Positions 1 to 7,205 are shown, counted from the first letter of the stretch. The stretch: 18,421 bases of DNA from an uncultured Porphyromonadaceae bacterium (GCA_938027385.1 CALJBF010000068.1:1-18421), one strand, 5' to 3'. The notes: generated from the letters alone by a model not told the origin. A program made the numbers and translations.

Positions 1-46
1 GGATGCCGTTTTATGGCCGCACCGCGGATATTTTGTCAGGCATTGA
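1..46 (+). CDS. possible 3' end of an upstream operon gene
   Basis: In the second frame the first 46 bases read as 14 codons and then TGA at 44-46, one base before the ATG at 48. The peptide (DAVLWPHRGYFVRH) looks plausible as a protein C-terminus. However, frame 1 is also open up to a TGA at 49-51, overlapping the same ATG as ATGA. Either reading would give the tight junction expected inside an operon. Too little sequence is present to name a family or to choose the frame. Confidence 0.25.
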   Translation, partial: DAVLWPHRGYFVRH

Positions 47-47
47 A

Positions 48-1655
48 ATGAACGAATCACGAAAACCCCGCCGTAAGGTCTTTGCCGTGCTGGCCGTGCT
101 GTTGCCCGTTGTTATCCTCGTCATCATAGAAGTGGTGCTGAGGCTGTGCGGTTACGGATACGACCCCTCGCTGTTTGCCGAGGACACCACCCACTGCTAC
201 TATTACATGAGTCCGGATGCGTCGCGCCCCTATTTTACTGTCAAGGAGAACGCCACGCAGGGTACACGCGACTTTTTCAGGAAGGAAAAGCAGGATTCCA
301 CGCTCCGGATTTTTGTACTGGGCGCGTCGACAAACGTGGGTTTTCCCTACATGCACAACGGGGCGTTCCCGCGTATGCTTGCCTATCGGTTGCAGATGGA
401 GAACCCCGGGCGCGAGGTCGAGGTAGTGAACCTATCGCTCACGGCCGTGAACTCGGTGACCCTGCGCGATTTCGCCCGACAGTTAGTTGACTACAAACCT
501 GACGCCGTGCTGATATATGCCGGTCACAACGAATATTACGGAGCCATGGGTGTGGCCTCGACCAGCGGCGCGGCCGGTGAATGGCTCAACCGCATGACTG
601 TGGGGCTAAGCCGTTTCAAGTTCGGGCAGTGGGCGGTTGATTTCGCCGCCAGGATAAAGGGTACCGACGAACGGCTTACCGACGGTCACCGGAATCTGAT
701 GGAGCGTATGGTCGGCAATGCCTCGATTCCGTTCGGTTCTGATGCCTACCGCCGCGGAATCGACCGTTACCGCGACAATATGCGCGAGGTGTTGCGCACC
801 CTCACTGATGCCGGCGTGCCGGTATGCTATGCCACAGTATCGTCGAACCTCAGAAGTCTCAAGCCGTTCAATTCGGCCGAGGCTGAATGGGCGGAGGCAA
901 ACCGTATGCTTGCCGCCGGTGACTCAGTGGGCGCGGCCCTGAAGTTTGCCGAGGCGCGCGACCGCGACGGCCTGCGTTTCCGCGCCCCGGGCGAGATAAA
1001 CACGGCGGTCAGGAAACTGGCCTCGGAATTTCCCGGGGTGGCTCTTGTGGATGTCGACAGCCTGTTCACGGCCCGTTCGCCATACGGCATTCCCGGCGAG
1101 GAGCTGTTCCTTGAGCATGTGCACCCCAATCTGCGTGGTCAGGCGCTTATCGCCGACGCTTTTTACAACTCGCTGGGCGCCCGTGGCGTGATTCAGCGCC
1201 GGTCAGAGGACTTTGACGACTATCCGCTCACGGCGATGGACGAGCATTACGGCAAGATTCAGAACTGGCTCCTGCGCGAGAACTGGCCTTTCAACGAACC
1301 GATTCCCGATGAACCGCCGGGCTATGTGCGGTCGTTCGAGGAGTCGGTGGCCGGTGCGCTCGCCGTGAAACAGATTGGCTGGGCCGACGCCATGCAGATG
1401 ATGCTTGAACATTATATGCAGTCAGGTGAGCCGTCTCCGGCGCTTAAGGTCGCCGAGGGGATATGGCTCGACAACCCGTATAGCGGACCCGCGGCTCTGC
1501 AGGCGGCACAGGTGGCCGCGTCGGCTGGCGATGTGGCAAAGACCACATTCTATGTGCGCCGGGCTTCGGCCCTGGGCGCGCCCGCATACCTTACCTCCGG
1601 ACTGACAGATACCGCACGACAGAATCATGATGAAACCGACAAAAGCGCAGAATAA
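48..1655 (+). CDS. membrane-anchored SGNH/GDSL hydrolase-like protein
   Basis: This is a 535-residue protein with a basic N-terminus (residues 2-10) followed by one hydrophobic segment (about 11-30), so it is probably anchored in the inner membrane with the rest in the periplasm. SGNH-type blocks are visible. GAS at 92-94 gives the candidate nucleophile Ser94, GHNE at 159-162 is the block III Asn, and EHVHP at 356-360 is an E-x-x-H variant of the usual D-x-x-H dyad. The block II Gly is not obvious. The C-terminal 150 or so residues look helical and repeat-like. I chose the ATG at 48 because it precedes the basic-hydrophobic anchor; an in-frame ATG at 3 would add 15 residues with no membrane character. 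The stop overlaps the next gene by 29 nt, indicating translational coupling. It may be an esterase or acyltransferase acting on the product of the downstream carbamoyltransferase; that role is inferred from context only. Confidence 0.85.
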   Translation: MNESRKPRRKVFAVLAVLLPVVILVIIEVVLRLCGYGYDPSLFAEDTTHCYYYMSPDASRPYFTVKENATQGTRDFFRKEKQDSTLRIFVLGASTNVGFPYMHNGAFPRMLAYRLQMENPGREVEVVNLSLTAVNSVTLRDFARQLVDYKPDAVLIYAGHNEYYGAMGVASTSGAAGEWLNRMTVGLSRFKFGQWAVDFAARIKGTDERLTDGHRNLMERMVGNASIPFGSDAYRRGIDRYRDNMREVLRTLTDAGVPVCYATVSSNLRSLKPFNSAEAEWAEANRMLAAGDSVGAALKFAEARDRDGLRFRAPGEINTAVRKLASEFPGVALVDVDSLFTARSPYGIPGEELFLEHVHPNLRGQALIADAFYNSLGARGVIQRRSEDFDDYPLTAMDEHYGKIQNWLLRENWPFNEPIPDEPPGYVRSFEESVAGALAVKQIGWADAMQMMLEHYMQSGEPSPALKVAEGIWLDNPYSGPAALQAAQVAASAGDVAKTTFYVRRASALGAPAYLTSGLTDTARQNHDETDKSAE

Positions 1656-2001
1656 GGATTTCGGCCTGGTGATGACACTGGCGGCCACAGCCGTGGCGGT
1701 CATCACCGGCGTGTGGACGTGGGTCTATGTGGCGCTTGTCATGGCGGCGGTGACGGCGGTGGTGCCCGTGGCGCTGACTCCGTTGTCGTGGTGCTGGTTC
1801 GGGCTGGCCCAGGTGCTTGAACGTGTCGTGACATCGGTTCTGCTTGCCGTGGTCTATTATCTTGTGGTGACCCCTGTGGGGCTGTTGCGCCGGCTCACGG
1901 CAAAAAAGGATTCCCCGGAGTCTTCAGCATCGACACTGCGCGACGCCGACCATCTGTATGACCCCGCTGATTTCGACAGGCAGTTCATCAACCGGCATTG
2001 A
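1627..2001 (+). CDS. SxtJ-family membrane protein
   Basis: This 124-residue protein has about three hydrophobic segments (roughly 12-29, 31-52 and 64-86). A conserved-looking stretch VVTPVGLLRRL follows the last helix, and the cytoplasmic tail ends in DPADFDRQF. This pattern (FG..M near the start, P....W in the middle, TPxGLxRR after the last helix, a D/F-rich tail) fits the SxtJ family, named from the saxitoxin cluster and of unknown biochemical function. It starts inside the end of the upstream hydrolase gene (29-nt overlap), and a 49-codon membrane gene follows after 29 nt, so all are probably co-expressed. Two adjacent ATG codons (1627, 1630) could serve as start. The family call rests on recalled sequence pattern. 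Confidence 0.8.
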   Translation: MMKPTKAQNKDFGLVMTLAATAVAVITGVWTWVYVALVMAAVTAVVPVALTPLSWCWFGLAQVLERVVTSVLLAVVYYLVVTPVGLLRRLTAKKDSPESSASTLRDADHLYDPADFDRQFINRH

Positions 2002-2030
2002 TACTCAAAACCAATACATAACAACACGAA

Positions 2031-2180
2031 ATGGAGTTCCTGAAAGAATTTTTGCAGTTCCTCAAAGCTGAAAAACGTTACTGGCTGATACCGCTGGTGG
2101 CGATATTGCTGTTGCTCAGCATCATAATAGTGGCGTCGCAGGGGAGTGCGCTTGCGCCGTTCATTTACTCGATTTTCTGA
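2031..2180 (+). CDS. 49-residue DUF5989-type membrane protein
   Basis: This short gene fills the gap between the SxtJ-family gene and the carbamoyltransferase gene, and is easily missed by length cut-offs. It encodes an amphipathic, charged N-terminus (MEFLKEFLQFLKAEKRYWL), a single hydrophobic helix at about 18-35 and a short tail ending SALAPFIYSIF. The pattern EFLxFLxxxKxxWLxPxxxxLLLL...APFIYxLF is that of DUF5989 proteins, which recur beside carbamoyltransferase and SxtJ genes. The stop lies 5 nt before the next ATG. The function is unknown; one membrane helix and the conserved context suggest a small scaffold or adaptor of a membrane complex (inference). Confidence 0.85.
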   Translation: MEFLKEFLQFLKAEKRYWLIPLVAILLLLSIIIVASQGSALAPFIYSIF

Positions 2181-2185
2181 CGGGC

Positions 2186-4027
2186 ATGACGGCGATTCTC
2201 GGTCTTTCATTTGATTACCACGACAGCGCGGCCGCGCTGGTCATAGACGGCGTTATCGCAGCCGCTGCGCAGGAGGAGCGGTTTACCCGACGCAAGCATG
2301 ACGCCGGGTTCCCGCGCCATGCCATAGCGAGCGTGCTCGATACTGCCGCCGTGGCGCCGGCCGATGTTACGTCGGTGGTGTTTTACGAAAAAACGTTTAC
2401 GAAGTTCGGCCGTCTGCTTGACACCTATCACCGGTTCGCCCCGCGCGGGTTGCGCAGTTTTCTGAAGGCGATGCCGGTGTGGATGAAAGAGAAACTGCAC
2501 ACCCGCGAGCGCATAGCCCGCGAACTGCGCGAGATGGGCATCGACGCTCCGCTTTCATTCTCTGACCACCATCTGTCGCACGCCGCAAGCGCGTTTTTCC
2601 CGTCGCCGTTCAGCCGTGCGGCCATACTGACACTTGACGGGGTGGGTGAGGAGGTCACCACGTCAATTGCCCTGGGCGAAGGGAACAGCATCCGGTTGCT
2701 GAAAACGATCTCGTTCCCCGACTCGTTGGGACTGTTCTATTCGGCTGTGACATATTACTGCGGGTTCCGCGTGAACAGCGGCGAATACAAACTCATGGGG
2801 CTGGCGCCTTACGGCAATGCCGCCAATGCGGCCCGGCTTGAGGAACTGTTGCGCCGCGAGGTAATCACTGTGTATACCGACGGTTCGTTCCGGCTCAATC
2901 CCGATTATTTCAACTATTCCGTGGGGCTGTCCATGACGCGCGACCGCGCATGGAAACGTCTTACCGGAATCGGCCGCCGGCTCCCCGAGTCGGAGATTTC
3001 CCCCGCGCATATCGACCTCGCGCTTGCCGCACAGCACGTAACCGAAGATATAATACAGAAACTTGCGGCCACGGCGCGTGAGCTTACCGGCGCCGACAAT
3101 CTTGTGCTGGCGGGCGGAGTGGCGCTTAACTGCACTGCCAACGGGCGGTTGCAGCGTGCCGGAATATTCCGCGACATGTGGATTCAGCCCGCGGCCGGCG
3201 ATGCCGGCGGCGCACTCGGCGCCGCATTCGCCCAATGGCATATAGCGATGGGGAATCCGCGTGTGCCTGCTGTCGGCGATGCAATGCAGGGGGCATACCT
3301 CGGGCCGTCGTTCACCCGAAACGAGGTCGTGCGTCAGCTTGGCGCGGGTGCCGTATATGAAGATCTGTCAGACGGGGAGCTGTTCGCGACTGTGGCGCGT
3401 GAGATTGCGGCAGGCAAGATTGTCGGATGGTTCCAGGGACGCATGGAATTCGGGCCGCGGGCGTTGGGCAACCGGTCGATTCTCGCCGACCCGGCCGACC
3501 CCGACATGCAGAGGCGCCTGAATCTTGAGATAAAATACCGCGAGTCGTTCAGGCCGTTCGCCCCCGCTGTGCTTGAAGAGGATTGCCTTGAATTCTTCGA
3601 TTGTCGGGTCCCGAGCCGGTACATGCTCCGGACCGTTCCGGTGGCGCGGGCCATCTGCCGCGACACGCTGCCTGATGAGTCAGCCGGTTACATGAACCGT
3701 CTTTATCAGCGCCGCAGTTCCTTGCCGGCGGTGACGCATGTCGACTATACGGCACGTGTGCAGACTGTGACAGCCGACGGGAATCCGCGTTTTCACGCAT
3801 TGCTCAGCGCGTTCAAGGCTCTTACGGGGCATGGCGTGCTCATAAACACCAGTTTCAACGTGCGTGGCGAGCCGATTGTATGCACCCCGGCCGACGCATA
3901 CCGGTGTTTCATGCACACGGGTATGGATGTGCTGGTAATCAACAATTTCGTGTTGTATAAGGAGTCACAGCCCGCATCGGCCCGCAAGGATTCAGATGCC
4001 ACGGCACGGCAGGCATTCACCGACTGA
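2186..4027 (+). CDS. NodU/CmcH-type O-carbamoyltransferase
   Basis: This 613-residue enzyme is expected to transfer a carbamoyl group from carbamoyl phosphate, through a carbamoyl-adenylate, to a hydroxyl of a sugar or small molecule. The N-terminal Kae1/YrdC-like half starts ILGLSFDYHDSAAAL (residues 4-18). It carries the metal-binding-type motif DHHLSHAASA (about 127-137), the nucleotide loop LTLDGVGE (about 150-157) and GEYKLMGLAPYG (about 203-214). The C-terminal carbamoyltransferase domain (about 370-600) has FQGRMEFGPRALGNRSIL (about 416-433) and NTSFNVRGEPIV near residue 555. Length and architecture match NodU, TobZ and CmcH relatives, and no key motif appears missing. It is the last gene of the cassette, 5 nt after the DUF5989 gene, and runs convergently into the NUDIX gene 28 nt away. 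The acceptor substrate cannot be read from the sequence. Confidence 0.95.
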   Translation: MTAILGLSFDYHDSAAALVIDGVIAAAAQEERFTRRKHDAGFPRHAIASVLDTAAVAPADVTSVVFYEKTFTKFGRLLDTYHRFAPRGLRSFLKAMPVWMKEKLHTRERIARELREMGIDAPLSFSDHHLSHAASAFFPSPFSRAAILTLDGVGEEVTTSIALGEGNSIRLLKTISFPDSLGLFYSAVTYYCGFRVNSGEYKLMGLAPYGNAANAARLEELLRREVITVYTDGSFRLNPDYFNYSVGLSMTRDRAWKRLTGIGRRLPESEISPAHIDLALAAQHVTEDIIQKLAATARELTGADNLVLAGGVALNCTANGRLQRAGIFRDMWIQPAAGDAGGALGAAFAQWHIAMGNPRVPAVGDAMQGAYLGPSFTRNEVVRQLGAGAVYEDLSDGELFATVAREIAAGKIVGWFQGRMEFGPRALGNRSILADPADPDMQRRLNLEIKYRESFRPFAPAVLEEDCLEFFDCRVPSRYMLRTVPVARAICRDTLPDESAGYMNRLYQRRSSLPAVTHVDYTARVQTVTADGNPRFHALLSAFKALTGHGVLINTSFNVRGEPIVCTPADAYRCFMHTGMDVLVINNFVLYKESQPASARKDSDATARQAFTD

Positions 4028-4036
4028 CGGTGTGAT

Positions 4037-4064
4037 GCGTGTCGCGTGTCATGCGTCATGCGTT
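4037..4064. repeat. short tandem heptamers between convergent genes
   Basis: Four consecutive 7-mers read GCGTGTC, GCGTGTC, ATGCGTC, ATGCGTT. The last one and a half lie within the 3' end of the NUDIX gene. No T-tracted hairpin terminator is visible between the two convergent genes. The repeat may just be replication slippage. Confidence 0.5.
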
Positions 4065-4565
4065 TTTTGCGACGCGCTCAAGGAACATGTCGGCAAGGGC
4101 GTGCGAGGTTGAGCCGGCGGGGTGCACCATCGTGACCGCGCGGTCGGCCGACACCCATTCGGCGCCGTCGACCTCGCATGAAAGGCGCAGCGGCGTGTCG
4201 GTTTCGACTTCGGCCAGGAAACCGATCATCAGCATCTCTTTTTTCGCGAACCACCAGGTTCCGGCCGGTTCAAGGCGTGTCACGCGCTGGTCGGTCTCTT
4301 CCAGAATCTCGCGTATGGCACACTCTTCGGCGGTCTCGCCGGGTGTCATGTACCCGCTGACGAGATTGCGGTATGTGGGGTGTATGTATTGCTGGCGCAA
4401 CAGTAGCACCTCGTTGCGCCGATTGTGCACCAGGGCGATGATGGCGGTGGAGAACATGTCGAACCAGGGACGGTTGCAATGGTCGCACCAAGGCACGGCA
4501 CCCTCGTCGCCGAGGACGCGCGAACCGAGCTCTTGCCCGCAGTCGGGGCAATATCTGAATTTCAT
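4056..4565 (-). CDS. NUDIX hydrolase with N-terminal zinc ribbon
   Basis: This 169-residue protein has an N-terminal zinc ribbon, CPDC at residues 6-9 and CDHC at 27-30, followed by a NUDIX domain. The NUDIX box at 71-93 (GYMTPGETAEECAIREILEE then TDQ) keeps the metal-binding RE..EE glutamates, but the usual Gly two residues after the last EE pair is Asp92 and the following hydrophobic residue is Gln93. The ribbon plus NUDIX arrangement resembles NudC-type NAD(H) diphosphatases. The NudC SQPWPFPxS motif and the long N-terminal domain are absent, so NAD(H) is only a possible substrate. The gene lies 30 nt downstream of buk on the same strand and could be the third gene of that operon, perhaps a housekeeping passenger. 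Confidence 0.85.
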   Translation of the reverse strand: MKFRYCPDCGQELGSRVLGDEGAVPWCDHCNRPWFDMFSTAIIALVHNRRNEVLLLRQQYIHPTYRNLVSGYMTPGETAEECAIREILEETDQRVTRLEPAGTWWFAKKEMLMIGFLAEVETDTPLRLSCEVDGAEWVSADRAVTMVHPAGSTSHALADMFLERVAKNA

Positions 4566-4595
4566 CTTTGTGTTTTCTTATGTTTCTTTACGCGT

Positions 4596-5723
4596 TTAGG
4601 CGTTGAGCGACGGCAGTGACGATACTTCGGTAGGCTGTGCCGCGGTGTAGATGTTCACGGGGAGTTCGCCGCTGAGGGCGCCGAGGGCGTTCATTGCCAG
4701 TGCCTCAAGTTCATCCTCGCCGGGGAAGATCTCGATGGGTGCGATGTAGTCGATGAGCTTGATAAGCTCGCCTGTCACATATTTCGAGTAGGCGATGCCA
4801 CCTGTGATCAGCACAGCGTCAACTTTGCCGCGGAAGGCCGGTGTAAGCGCCGCGATGGCTTTGGCTACCTGGTAGATCATGGCGTCGAGCACCTCTTTGG
4901 CGTGGGTGTCGCCCGCAGCGATGCGCTCTTCGATCTCGATGACCGATACGGTGCCCAGATGGGCTGCCAGGCCGGCGCGGCCGCTGATACGTTTCTTAAG
5001 TTCCTCGCGGGTGTAGCGGCCTGAATAGCACAGGTCGATGAGGGCGCCCGAGGGGAGCGACCCCGCGCGTTCGGGCGAGAAGGGGCCTTCGCCGTCAAAG
5101 GCATTGTTCACGTCGATGCACTTTCCGCCTTTGTGGGCTCCTACTGAGATTCCGCCGCCGAGGTGGCAGATTATGAGGTTCAGATCCCTGTATTTTATCT
5201 TGCGCCCCTCTTTCTCTGAAAGCTGGCGGGCGTAGCGGCGTGCAATGGCACGCTGGTTGAGGGCATGCCAGGTGGTGATGCGCGGCAACAGAGGTGAGCC
5301 GGTGATGCGCGCGCGCTCGTCAATCTCGTCAACCACGCCGGGGTCGGCAATGAAGGCCGGGCAGTCGGGAATCTCCGAGGCCAGCGACTGTGCGATCAGG
5401 CATCCGAGGTTGCATGCGTGGTCACGCAGGGCGTGCGAGGTATCGTAGACCATAGCGTCGTTTACCTCGTACACACCGCCGGGGATGGGTCTGAGCAGGC
5501 CGCCGCGGCCTATGATGGCGTCGAATTCGAAAGGTATTCCCGATGCTGCCAGGGCCTTGAGCACGAGGTCGCGACGGTAGTCGAGCTGGTCGATTACACG
5601 CGGGAAACGTGCCAGTTCCTCCACGGAGTGGCGGATGGTGTTGTGCATTACGGGTTGGGAATCCTCGAAGACAGCAATCTTGGTCGATGTGGACCCGGGA
5701 TTTATGGCGAGTATTTTCTTCAT
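4596..5723 (-). CDS. buk: butyrate kinase
   Basis: This 375-residue ASKHA-fold acyl-phosphate kinase makes acid plus ATP from butyryl phosphate (or a branched-chain homologue) and ADP in the cytoplasm. It begins MKKILAINPGSTSTKIAVFE with the phosphate-1 loop at residues 8-15. Around residues 188-225 it has CHLGGGISVGAHKGG and then NNAFDGEGPFSPERAGSLP, characteristic of Buk rather than acetate kinase. A late VLITGGIAYSK is the adenosine-site segment. Length is near the family norm with a slightly longer tail. It lies 75 nt downstream of ptb, so the two form the classical Ptb-Buk pathway. Substrate choice between butyrate and isobutyrate/isovalerate cannot be decided from sequence. Confidence 0.95.
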   Translation of the reverse strand: MKKILAINPGSTSTKIAVFEDSQPVMHNTIRHSVEELARFPRVIDQLDYRRDLVLKALAASGIPFEFDAIIGRGGLLRPIPGGVYEVNDAMVYDTSHALRDHACNLGCLIAQSLASEIPDCPAFIADPGVVDEIDERARITGSPLLPRITTWHALNQRAIARRYARQLSEKEGRKIKYRDLNLIICHLGGGISVGAHKGGKCIDVNNAFDGEGPFSPERAGSLPSGALIDLCYSGRYTREELKKRISGRAGLAAHLGTVSVIEIEERIAAGDTHAKEVLDAMIYQVAKAIAALTPAFRGKVDAVLITGGIAYSKYVTGELIKLIDYIAPIEIFPGEDELEALAMNALGALSGELPVNIYTAAQPTEVSSLPSLNA

Positions 5724-5775
5724 GTCGAGTAGTCGTTAGTGTGGTGGGGAGAGTGACCTGTTGTGCCGTGGGCGG

Positions 5776-5797
5776 CCTGTCCCTTGCGGGGTACAGG
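5776..5797 (-). other. hairpin in the ptb-buk intercistronic gap
   Basis: CCTGT and ACAGG arms enclose an inner CCC-TTGC-GGG stem-loop, just downstream of the ptb stop codon on the minus strand. No T-run follows, so it is not an intrinsic terminator. It could stabilise or process the ptb-buk message; that is inference. Confidence 0.35.
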
Positions 5798-5798
5798 C

Positions 5799-6704
5799 TC
5801 AGACTGCGAGCACCGTAAGGCAGAGAGAGTAGTATTTCGAGAGCCCGGAGTCGCTGCGCGAGGGGAGCATCACCGGAGCCTTGGGGCCGAGGAGCGTGCC
5901 GGCCATGTCGGCGTGTCCGAAGAACGAGATGGCCTTATAGAATGTGTTGGCCGACTCGATGTTGGGGAACTGCACCAGATCGGCGTCGCCGCATACGGGC
6001 GACGCGATGTGCTTTATCTCGGCCGAATGGCGGTCGCACGCGGTCTTCACATCCATCGGACCGGCCACTATGGCGTCGCCGAACTCACCATTGTCGGCCA
6101 TCTCCACGATGGTCTGGTAGTCTACCGAGTTGGGGAATTTGGGATTGACCTTTTCGGTGAAGTGTATAAGCGCCACCTTGGGCTGTGAGATGCCGAAACG
6201 GCGGATTACGTCAAGGTCGAGCCTGAGCATCTTTATGCGCTGGTCAAGCGTGGGGTAGGGTATCACCGCCACGTCGGCCATGAAGAGCAGTTTGTGGTAG
6301 TCGGGAATCTGTGCGGCCGTGATGTGGGTCAGCAGCTGCCCCTGGGGCATTATGCCGGTTTCCTTGTTGAGTATGGCGCGCAGAAGGTCGTCGGTGTTCA
6401 CGATGCCCTTCATGATGATGTCGGCGCGGCCGTCGCGCACCAGCTCGACGGCCTTTTTCGCGGCCTCTACCGGCTGTTTCACATCGATGGTCTCGATAAG
6501 TTCGGGAGCCTCGCAGCCGTTAACGAAACCCGAGTATTTCTCACTGTCGCCGATCAGGATGAATGTGGCGAAACCGTCGCGCAGGGCGCGGTCGACGGCA
6601 TATTGGGTAGCCTCGTCGTCGGGGCAGATTACCGCCACGCGTTTCTTTGAGTCGAGAGATTTGAGATGATCGGTCAGTTCGGTGAAATTCCTGATAGGTT
6701 CCAT
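5799..6704 (-). CDS. ptb: phosphate butyryltransferase
   Basis: This 301-residue protein of the phosphate acetyl/butyryltransferase family converts butyryl-CoA (or another short acyl-CoA) and phosphate to acyl phosphate and CoA. It starts MEPIRNFTELTDHLK, then KKRVAVICPDDEATQYAVDRA. It shows the family blocks GRADIIMKGIVNTDDLLRA and later VALIHFTEKVNPKFPNSVDY, plus IVAGPMDVKTACD and GDADLVQFPNIESANTFYKA near the C-terminus. Length matches Ptb (about 300) rather than the longer Pta. It is the promoter-proximal gene of ptb-buk-nudix. The 861-nt spacer upstream carries a candidate operator and a candidate RNA or leader. No acyl-CoA-forming genes are in the window, so the source of the acyl-CoA is unknown. 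Confidence 0.95.
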   Translation of the reverse strand: MEPIRNFTELTDHLKSLDSKKRVAVICPDDEATQYAVDRALRDGFATFILIGDSEKYSGFVNGCEAPELIETIDVKQPVEAAKKAVELVRDGRADIIMKGIVNTDDLLRAILNKETGIMPQGQLLTHITAAQIPDYHKLLFMADVAVIPYPTLDQRIKMLRLDLDVIRRFGISQPKVALIHFTEKVNPKFPNSVDYQTIVEMADNGEFGDAIVAGPMDVKTACDRHSAEIKHIASPVCGDADLVQFPNIESANTFYKAISFFGHADMAGTLLGPKAPVMLPSRSDSGLSKYYSLCLTVLAV

Positions 6705-6747
6705 GGTTTTAACGGTAGTTATGATGGCTCAACAGTAAGTCACGGTG

Positions 6748-6755
6748 CAAATATC
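6748..6755 (-). promoter_or_regulatory. weak candidate -7 element for ptb
   Basis: The minus strand reads GATATTTG here, one base off the Bacteroidetes -7 consensus TAnnTTTG, 44 nt upstream of the ptb ATG. No TTTG partner is present at the usual distance upstream. This is a tentative assignment. Confidence 0.25.
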
Positions 6756-6924
6756 GTAATAATTGCTGATATATGCGCTATGTGTGCAAAGAAAAATGAG
6801 TTATTATTGCGCTGAAAATAGCCAAAAATACTATGTTTTGAAAATGTGTTTTAAAAAATATAATGATAATTTGTTATTGTGCAGGTTCTTTTAGCGAGGT
6901 AAATTTATCGGTTTGTATAAGCTG

Positions 6925-6951
6925 TTGCACATTGAGTGTGCAAATGTGCAA
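6925..6951. promoter_or_regulatory. inverted repeat TTGCACA-N5-TGTGCAA plus an extra half-site
   Basis: Perfect 7-bp arms TTGCACA (6925-6931) and TGTGCAA (6937-6943) are separated by 5 bp. A direct TGTGCAA copy follows at 6945-6951, and a fourth lies at 6783-6789. This is the form of a dimeric transcription-factor site upstream of ptb. The regulator is unknown; the half-site does not clearly match the CRP or FNR consensus. Confidence 0.4.
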
Positions 6952-7001
6952 TTTTTCTTACAATAAATCATGGCTGCCGGATGCGTTGCGGCGTGCTGTA
7001 C

Positions 7002-7035
7002 GAAAAAATCGGCGACACCATCACTGGCATCGCCG
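7002..7035 (-). terminator. intrinsic terminator in the ptb upstream spacer
   Basis: On the minus strand CGGCGA pairs with TCGCCG (6 bp). An inner CCA/TGG stem closes a GTGA loop, and the structure is followed by A and six T. The reverse direction has no T-run, so termination is on the minus strand only. It lies about 300 nt upstream of ptb, in the middle of the spacer. Confidence 0.55.
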
Positions 7036-7170
7036 GGGAAATATTAAATCAGATGAAGAGAATTAATCAAAAGCACTTAATAATTTGTGGAAAGTGCCCG
7101 TCATAAAACACTAATTGCAATTATTGATAGATATTGTATGGATTATGTTTCTGATGTTGTTTATTTATTA
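7003..7170 (-). ncRNA. candidate small RNA or ptb leader (attenuator)
   Basis: A minus-strand promoter (7176-7205) is followed about 135-168 nt later by a minus-strand intrinsic terminator (7002-7035), with no sensible reading frame between them. The predicted transcript has a second hairpin, GCACTT/AAGTGC (7073-7097), and a palindromic AATTGCAATT (7113-7122) near its 5' end. This suggests either a free-standing small RNA of about 165 nt or a regulated leader that can read through into ptb. I do not recognise it as a known RNA family. The boundaries are estimates from the promoter and terminator. Confidence 0.4.
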
Positions 7171-7175
7171 TGTCG

Positions 7176-7205
7176 CAAAGTTAACTGAAATTTTGTAAAA
7201 ACAAA
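7176..7205 (-). promoter_or_regulatory. Bacteroidetes-type promoter (TTTG / TAnnTTTG)
   Basis: The minus strand has TTTG (7205-7202), an 18-nt spacer, then TAACTTTG (7183-7176), a perfect match to the -7 consensus TAnnTTTG with a near-normal spacing. Transcription would start near 7170 and run toward ptb. Confidence 0.5.

Noticed and set aside
6863..7066. 67-codon plus-strand frame in the ptb spacer
   Set aside because: Cys/His/Arg-rich translation, no promoter, no recognisable domain, and it overlaps the candidate RNA on the other strand.
6981..7106. 41-codon plus-strand frame (starting MRCGVLYEKIGD) in the ptb spacer
   Set aside because: It looks protein-like for about 25 codons, but its GC-rich part coincides with the terminator stem on the other strand, it has no promoter and I recognise no family. 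It could be a gene remnant.
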